Origin: Sedimentisphaerales bacterium
GTDB lineage: Bacteria; Planctomycetota; Phycisphaerae; Sedimentisphaerales; SM23-30
Assembly: GCA_030640865.1 (NCBI GenBank)
Contig: DAOWIP010000092.1
Location: 1 to 9,564, forward strand
Length of the DNA: 9,564 nt
Reading direction: 5' to 3'
Shown here: positions 6,388 to 9,564 of the stretch, in pieces
Numbering within the stretch: position 1 is the stretch's first letter
Layout: each line of letters starts with the position of its first letter
Translations under genes and position numbers: made by a program
Notes under the pieces: model-generated
What the model was told of the DNA's origin: nothing
The model's input: only the letters and a program-made list of their open reading frames with translations
The model's database searches: none

Positions 6388-7032
6388 CTATCCAAACAAA
6401 AGATTCTCTATCTCTTTTATGGAATCAAACACAGGTACACCACACTCCCGCAACTTTTCACGCGACTGGTGCCCGCAACTCAGCAATACACAATCGACCC
6501 CCATTGCGCAGGCCGTTTCATAGTCATGCAGCATATCGCCGACAAATAACACCTCTTGTTTTTTATAAGGCAGTTCGTCTATCCATTTTCGGCCGTTCTC
6601 AACCTTGCTGTGGGCGTAGTAATCGTTCAGCCCGATAAGTTTTATAAACCACTGTTCAATCTGAAAATGCGCCACTGCCTCCTCTAACCGCCGCTGATGA
6701 TAGGCCGAGAGTACCGAATGTGTCAGACCTGCGTCAGTCAGAGAACGTATAAATGTTTCAGCCCCTTGTCGAAGTCGGCACTGCGGAAGACACCGAACGT
6801 AGCCTTTCATATATTCATCAGCTACTTTTTCGTAAGATTCCTTCGTAAAATCAAAGCCCAGCCGGCGATAAAAATCGATTACCGGAAAACCAACATTCTC
6901 TTTGTACCGCTCTATTGTAAGTTCGGGCAGACGACGCCTTTGGAGCATACCGCTCACCACCGCCACGCACTCGTTCACATCGTCCAGCAGTGTTCCGTTC
7001 CAGTCCCATATAATATGCTTGTAGTTACCCAT
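6388..7032 (-). CDS. HAD-superfamily hydrolase, phosphoglycolate phosphatase-like
   Basis: A 214-residue cytoplasmic protein with no signal peptide. All HAD motifs are in order. Motif I is DWNGTLLDD with nucleophile Asp10. A helical cap follows at about 20-90. Motif II is VLSA with Ser108, motif III probably Lys143 in AHSKVENG, and motif IV FVGDMLHD with Asp166 and Asp170 for Mg2+. Size and cap type match phosphoglycolate phosphatase/beta-phosphoglucomutase-like enzymes that hydrolyse small phosphate esters. Unusually, the second motif I Asp (general acid/base) is Asn12. The ATG at 7032 is preferred. The frame is open to a TTG at 7053, but that codon lies inside a palindrome and would add residues before the first beta strand. 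No clear Shine-Dalgarno precedes the ATG. Lying between two glycosidase-like genes, it may act on a sugar phosphate, but that is a guess. Confidence 0.88.
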   Translation of the reverse strand: MGNYKHIIWDWNGTLLDDVNECVAVVSGMLQRRRLPELTIERYKENVGFPVIDFYRRLGFDFTKESYEKVADEYMKGYVRCLPQCRLRQGAETFIRSLTDAGLTHSVLSAYHQRRLEEAVAHFQIEQWFIKLIGLNDYYAHSKVENGRKWIDELPYKKQEVLFVGDMLHDYETACAMGVDCVLLSCGHQSREKLRECGVPVFDSIKEIENLLFG

Positions 7033-7044
7033 ATATGCTATATT

Positions 7045-7061
7045 TATACGCAACGCGTATA
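7045..7061. promoter_or_regulatory. 17-base palindrome upstream of the HAD gene
   Basis: TATACGC-AAC-GCGTATA is a perfect 7-base inverted repeat with a 3-base centre, ending 12 bases before the ATG at 7032. Its position and size fit an operator for a dimeric repressor, or an RNA hairpin near the start codon. It lacks a T-run and is not a terminator. No regulator is encoded nearby. Confidence 0.45.
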
Positions 7062-7062
7062 G

Positions 7063-7129
7063 AAATTCCCGCGAGCGAAACCGTAACAGTTTGTCGTAAA
7101 GGTACTTACCCGCGTATTAACGGGAATTT
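7063..7129. repeat. Inverted repeat spanning the gap before the HAD gene
   Basis: AAATTCCCG (7063-7071) and CGGGAATTT (7121-7129) are perfect 9-base inverted arms separated by 49 bases. The right arm begins directly after the stop codon of the large protein gene. Each arm is preceded by a direct copy of CGCGTAT (7054-7060 and 7111-7117). On the minus-strand transcript the arms could fold the whole gap into one stem-loop. The loop is long, so it is not a standard terminator. Confidence 0.4.
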
Positions 7130-9564
7130 TCAATCGTTAGCACTATACTGTCTTTCTATCAATACCGCCCAATGCCCCTTACCCGGTACTCGCAATGTTA
7201 CCTTTTGGCCGCCCTTGACCACCCTGGCCTTTTTGCCGGAGTGCCATCGGCTTTTAGCGATGTCCAGCCATCTTATAATAAATGACCCTTTGGCCTCGGA
7301 CAGGTCCAGGTCAACCGTTCCGCCGTCGGTGAAATATACCGCGTATTGTTTGCCGGGAATATAAGTCAGATAGGCTTCGTTGGTACTGCGGTTGGAGAGC
7401 AGACGGCTTTTGGAGTCCGGCACGGCATTGAAAATATCAAGCTCCGCCGTCAGCAGCCGCATACTCTTTATATGTACCTGGGCCTTTTCGCTCAAGCCCA
7501 AGCCCCAGGGTGGACGGTGGAAACGGCTGGTAGCCGAGCCGCCGATAATATTCCGCCAGAAACACTCGGTTGCATTGCGATCCGCCGCCCCCTTCCAATA
7601 TCCGATGTCAGCACCGTAAATCTTGGTATAATTGATGGGTCGTGATTTGGCAGTCAGATAATGATACACGAACTGCAGATTGTCCCAGTTCTCCTGCCCC
7701 ATTTTGGCGCTGTTCTGCGAGGCCTCGAAATATGAAAAAATCTCCGGCCGATCAAGAGAATCTCGCTGCTGTGGTTTCTTCAAATCGATCTCCCAGTACA
7801 TCTCGGAAGTTTCAACTTTCCTTCCAGCCTCGACGGCCTTGGCCTTGATATATTCAGACCAGTACCAGCCCCATTCGGGAGAATAGCTCGGATGAATCTC
7901 GTTGGTCATACAGTAGAGCACATGGTTACACGGAAGCGTATAAGAAAGTAACTTATCCACAATTTTCTGTTGATAACTCAGCACTAAACGGTCATTGTTC
8001 AGTTTTGGCACGGTGAAAAAGAAATCGTGTTTTTTTTTGCTGATACTGCCGTAATCGTCTTTGAGAGACGTATTCGACGCGGAGTAGTTGACATTATTAC
8101 CCGGCCGCAATGGATGACGATCCCAAAACCGTTTATTAAAATCATGAAAGGCCCAGACCTCGATCTGCACGATGATGTCTCGTTCGGCAGTGAGCCTTAA
8201 CATATTCTCAAAGCGATTCCAATATTCATCGTTCCATTGGTTCAGGTCATACTTGCCGTTGGCACGTTTTCTGAACGGCTGAACCTCAAAACCAAAGTCT
8301 GGTCTGGAACTCATGGTATTTCGGATATAATTGCCGCCTACTGACTTCAGCAGGTCCAGGTGCTCCTTGAGGTCAGGTATCTGAAAGAGACTGTCGTCTT
8401 TCGTCCCGCCCAGCAGCAGCACCGGGTTACCCTTGTACTGCCAATAACGCGGATTCTTATGACAGGGCTGAATCCTGTCCTTATTGGTCAAGGCCGGGGC
8501 GGCGTTCTTCTGTCGGGCCATAGCCAGGCTTACCATCTGTTTCCGCTGGGTAACGCTCTGGGCGGACTTGGCCGTGAATTCAGCCGTAGCGGCAACTGAC
8601 CCATTCTGGATAAACAACGTCACGTCCGTCTGGCGGGTGCCAATGACGTAGCGGCCGCCCATCCCATGACCGCGGAGTACCAGGTCCATGTCTCCGTCGG
8701 CATCCACATCGGCAATCGTCGGTCCAATCCCCATGGTCAAATCTGTTGCCAGTTGATGCTTCACCCACTCAACGCGGCCGCTGGAACGTACCAACTCTAT
8801 CCAGAACACGTCGAGAGGTTCATCATTGCCGGGATCGCCGTGACGATACCTGCTCTTTCCCGCAAAGATATCCAGGTCTCCATCACCATCGATGTCGCCG
8901 TATGCCACACCATGAAGTTGGGAGGGCAGCTTCCCGGGAAGAATCTCGTGCAGCTTGAAGCTCGGCTTTTTCCCGCCCGAAGACTCAAGCCAATAGGCCC
9001 CGTAGTGATGCGCCCGTGGGAGAATCAGATCCACATCGCCATCGGCGTCCACGTCGTATATCTTGATCTGCATCGTCTCATGGCCCCGCCTTGCGGAGCC
9101 GGGCGAGGGCAGCGAATGCCTGATCCAGCCGCCACGCGCGTCTTTCTCGAACCATACGAAGTCGCTTACGATGTCCGGTCGCCCATCCTCGTTCAGGTCG
9201 CCTATTCCCAGGCCGTGCAGCGGGGACTTGTCCACGGTGGTCCAGGACCAGCTCGAAGCGTTTTCCGGATCCTGTGGGATCTCGTAGATTCGAATTCCCT
9301 TGCCGGGACAAACGTCGGAACAGACCATTTCATCTCTGCCGTCGCCATCAATATCAACGAACACAAGAACTTCAGGCCACTTGGTATCCCAGGTAATGTG
9401 GTGTTTGGTCCAGGCGCCCGTTGACGGCTGGCCGGGATTCTCGAACCAAAACAACTCGTTTTTGTTGCGGTTGTCGCTGGACCGGCGATGAGTCATCAAG
9501 TCCAGGTCCCCATCTCCGTCCAGGTCATAGGGCACGGTGAAACCGATGTCGATCGCCGTGGGCT
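7130..9564 (-). CDS. FG-GAP/VCBS propeller fused to glycosidase-like barrel (5' end cut)
   Basis: The frame is open to the right edge of the window, so the N terminus is missing. 810 residues are visible (numbered from the first complete codon); a GTG at 9535 is internal. Six calcium-loop motifs of the DxDxDGxxD type occur near residues 13, 70, 122, 170, 223 and 286, spaced about 50-60 apart, as in blades of an FG-GAP/VCBS beta-propeller. After a linker (about 320-360), a TIM-barrel glycosidase-like domain runs from about 370 to 690, with Asn554-Glu555 in YCMTNEIHPS as the likely acid/base of a clan A-type enzyme. Residues about 729-804 (TYIPGKQYAVYF, GTVDLDLS, WLD, GHWAVLIE) resemble the putative collagen-binding domain often found after DUF4038-type glycosidases. 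It is probably secreted and glycan-active; substrate unknown. The second catalytic carboxylate is not evident. It precedes the HAD gene by 97 bases. Confidence 0.8.
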   Translation of the reverse strand, partial: PTAIDIGFTVPYDLDGDGDLDLMTHRRSSDNRNKNELFWFENPGQPSTGAWTKHHITWDTKWPEVLVFVDIDGDGRDEMVCSDVCPGKGIRIYEIPQDPENASSWSWTTVDKSPLHGLGIGDLNEDGRPDIVSDFVWFEKDARGGWIRHSLPSPGSARRGHETMQIKIYDVDADGDVDLILPRAHHYGAYWLESSGGKKPSFKLHEILPGKLPSQLHGVAYGDIDGDGDLDIFAGKSRYRHGDPGNDEPLDVFWIELVRSSGRVEWVKHQLATDLTMGIGPTIADVDADGDMDLVLRGHGMGGRYVIGTRQTDVTLFIQNGSVAATAEFTAKSAQSVTQRKQMVSLAMARQKNAAPALTNKDRIQPCHKNPRYWQYKGNPVLLLGGTKDDSLFQIPDLKEHLDLLKSVGGNYIRNTMSSRPDFGFEVQPFRKRANGKYDLNQWNDEYWNRFENMLRLTAERDIIVQIEVWAFHDFNKRFWDRHPLRPGNNVNYSASNTSLKDDYGSISKKKHDFFFTVPKLNNDRLVLSYQQKIVDKLLSYTLPCNHVLYCMTNEIHPSYSPEWGWYWSEYIKAKAVEAGRKVETSEMYWEIDLKKPQQRDSLDRPEIFSYFEASQNSAKMGQENWDNLQFVYHYLTAKSRPINYTKIYGADIGYWKGAADRNATECFWRNIIGGSATSRFHRPPWGLGLSEKAQVHIKSMRLLTAELDIFNAVPDSKSRLLSNRSTNEAYLTYIPGKQYAVYFTDGGTVDLDLSEAKGSFIIRWLDIAKSRWHSGKKARVVKGGQKVTLRVPGKGHWAVLIERQYSAND

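Noticed and set aside
7032..7110. Promoter for the HAD gene
   Set aside because: Several TATA-rich hexamers exist on the minus strand (TATACG, TATAAA), but none has a -35 match at acceptable spacing.
8666..9424. A 252-codon open frame on the plus strand
   Set aside because: It lies wholly antisense to the propeller repeats, whose Asp/Gly-rich codons suppress stops on the opposite strand. The translation shows no domain, and the minus-strand frame has clear DxDxDG motifs.
1..9564. CRISPR array, defence island, prophage, transposase or tRNA
   Set aside because: No regularly spaced direct repeats, no transposase or integrase motifs and no cloverleaf-like sequence were found on either strand.

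Overview
The window looks like a stretch of a free-living bacterial chromosome, most likely from a planctomycete (Phycisphaerae/Sedimentisphaerales-like). This is inferred from the style of the GyrA sequence (an HPHG-E-x-VVYPTLVRM segment where most bacteria have HPHGD/E-x-x-VYD), the large secreted glycosidase-like proteins, an FG-GAP/VCBS propeller fused to a glycosidase-like domain, and a cluster of unrelated short palindromes between genes. No ribosomal RNA or taxonomic marker other than gyrA is present, so the assignment is tentative.

Layout. Positions 1-331 carry no convincing gene; they hold a degenerate tandem repeat and three different perfect palindromes. An HtrA/DegP-type periplasmic serine protease (332-1771, minus strand) and DNA gyrase subunit A (2067-4622, plus strand) are transcribed divergently from a 295-base intergenic region. 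That region has one good sigma70-like promoter per gene, back to back, and a leader of about 170 bases before gyrA. The leader is packed with inverted repeats that cannot all pair at once. GyrA ends convergently, 60 bases from a minus-strand gene group.

The minus-strand group, read right to left, contains: a large protein cut by the right edge of the window, with an FG-GAP/VCBS beta-propeller, a TIM-barrel glycosidase-like domain and a C-terminal collagen-binding-like domain (7130-9564); a HAD-superfamily phosphatase-like protein whose motif I reads DWNGT instead of DxDGT (6388-7032); and a secreted glycosidase-like barrel with a jelly-roll carbohydrate-binding module inserted into it (4683-6350). 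Spacing is 97 bases between the first two and 37 between the last two, so the HAD and glycosidase genes could share a transcript. A 17-base palindrome directly upstream of the HAD gene is a candidate operator or RNA hairpin.

How they work together: gyrA and htrA are housekeeping functions (DNA supercoiling; envelope protein quality control). The two glycosidase-like genes suggest carbohydrate polymer binding or degradation outside the cytoplasm, with the HAD protein as a possible cytoplasmic phosphatase of the same pathway. That functional link rests only on gene order. No CRISPR array, phage gene, transposase, tRNA or defence system is visible. The most unusual items are the gyrA leader, the HAD motif I change, the two atypical glycosidase architectures and the palindrome cluster.
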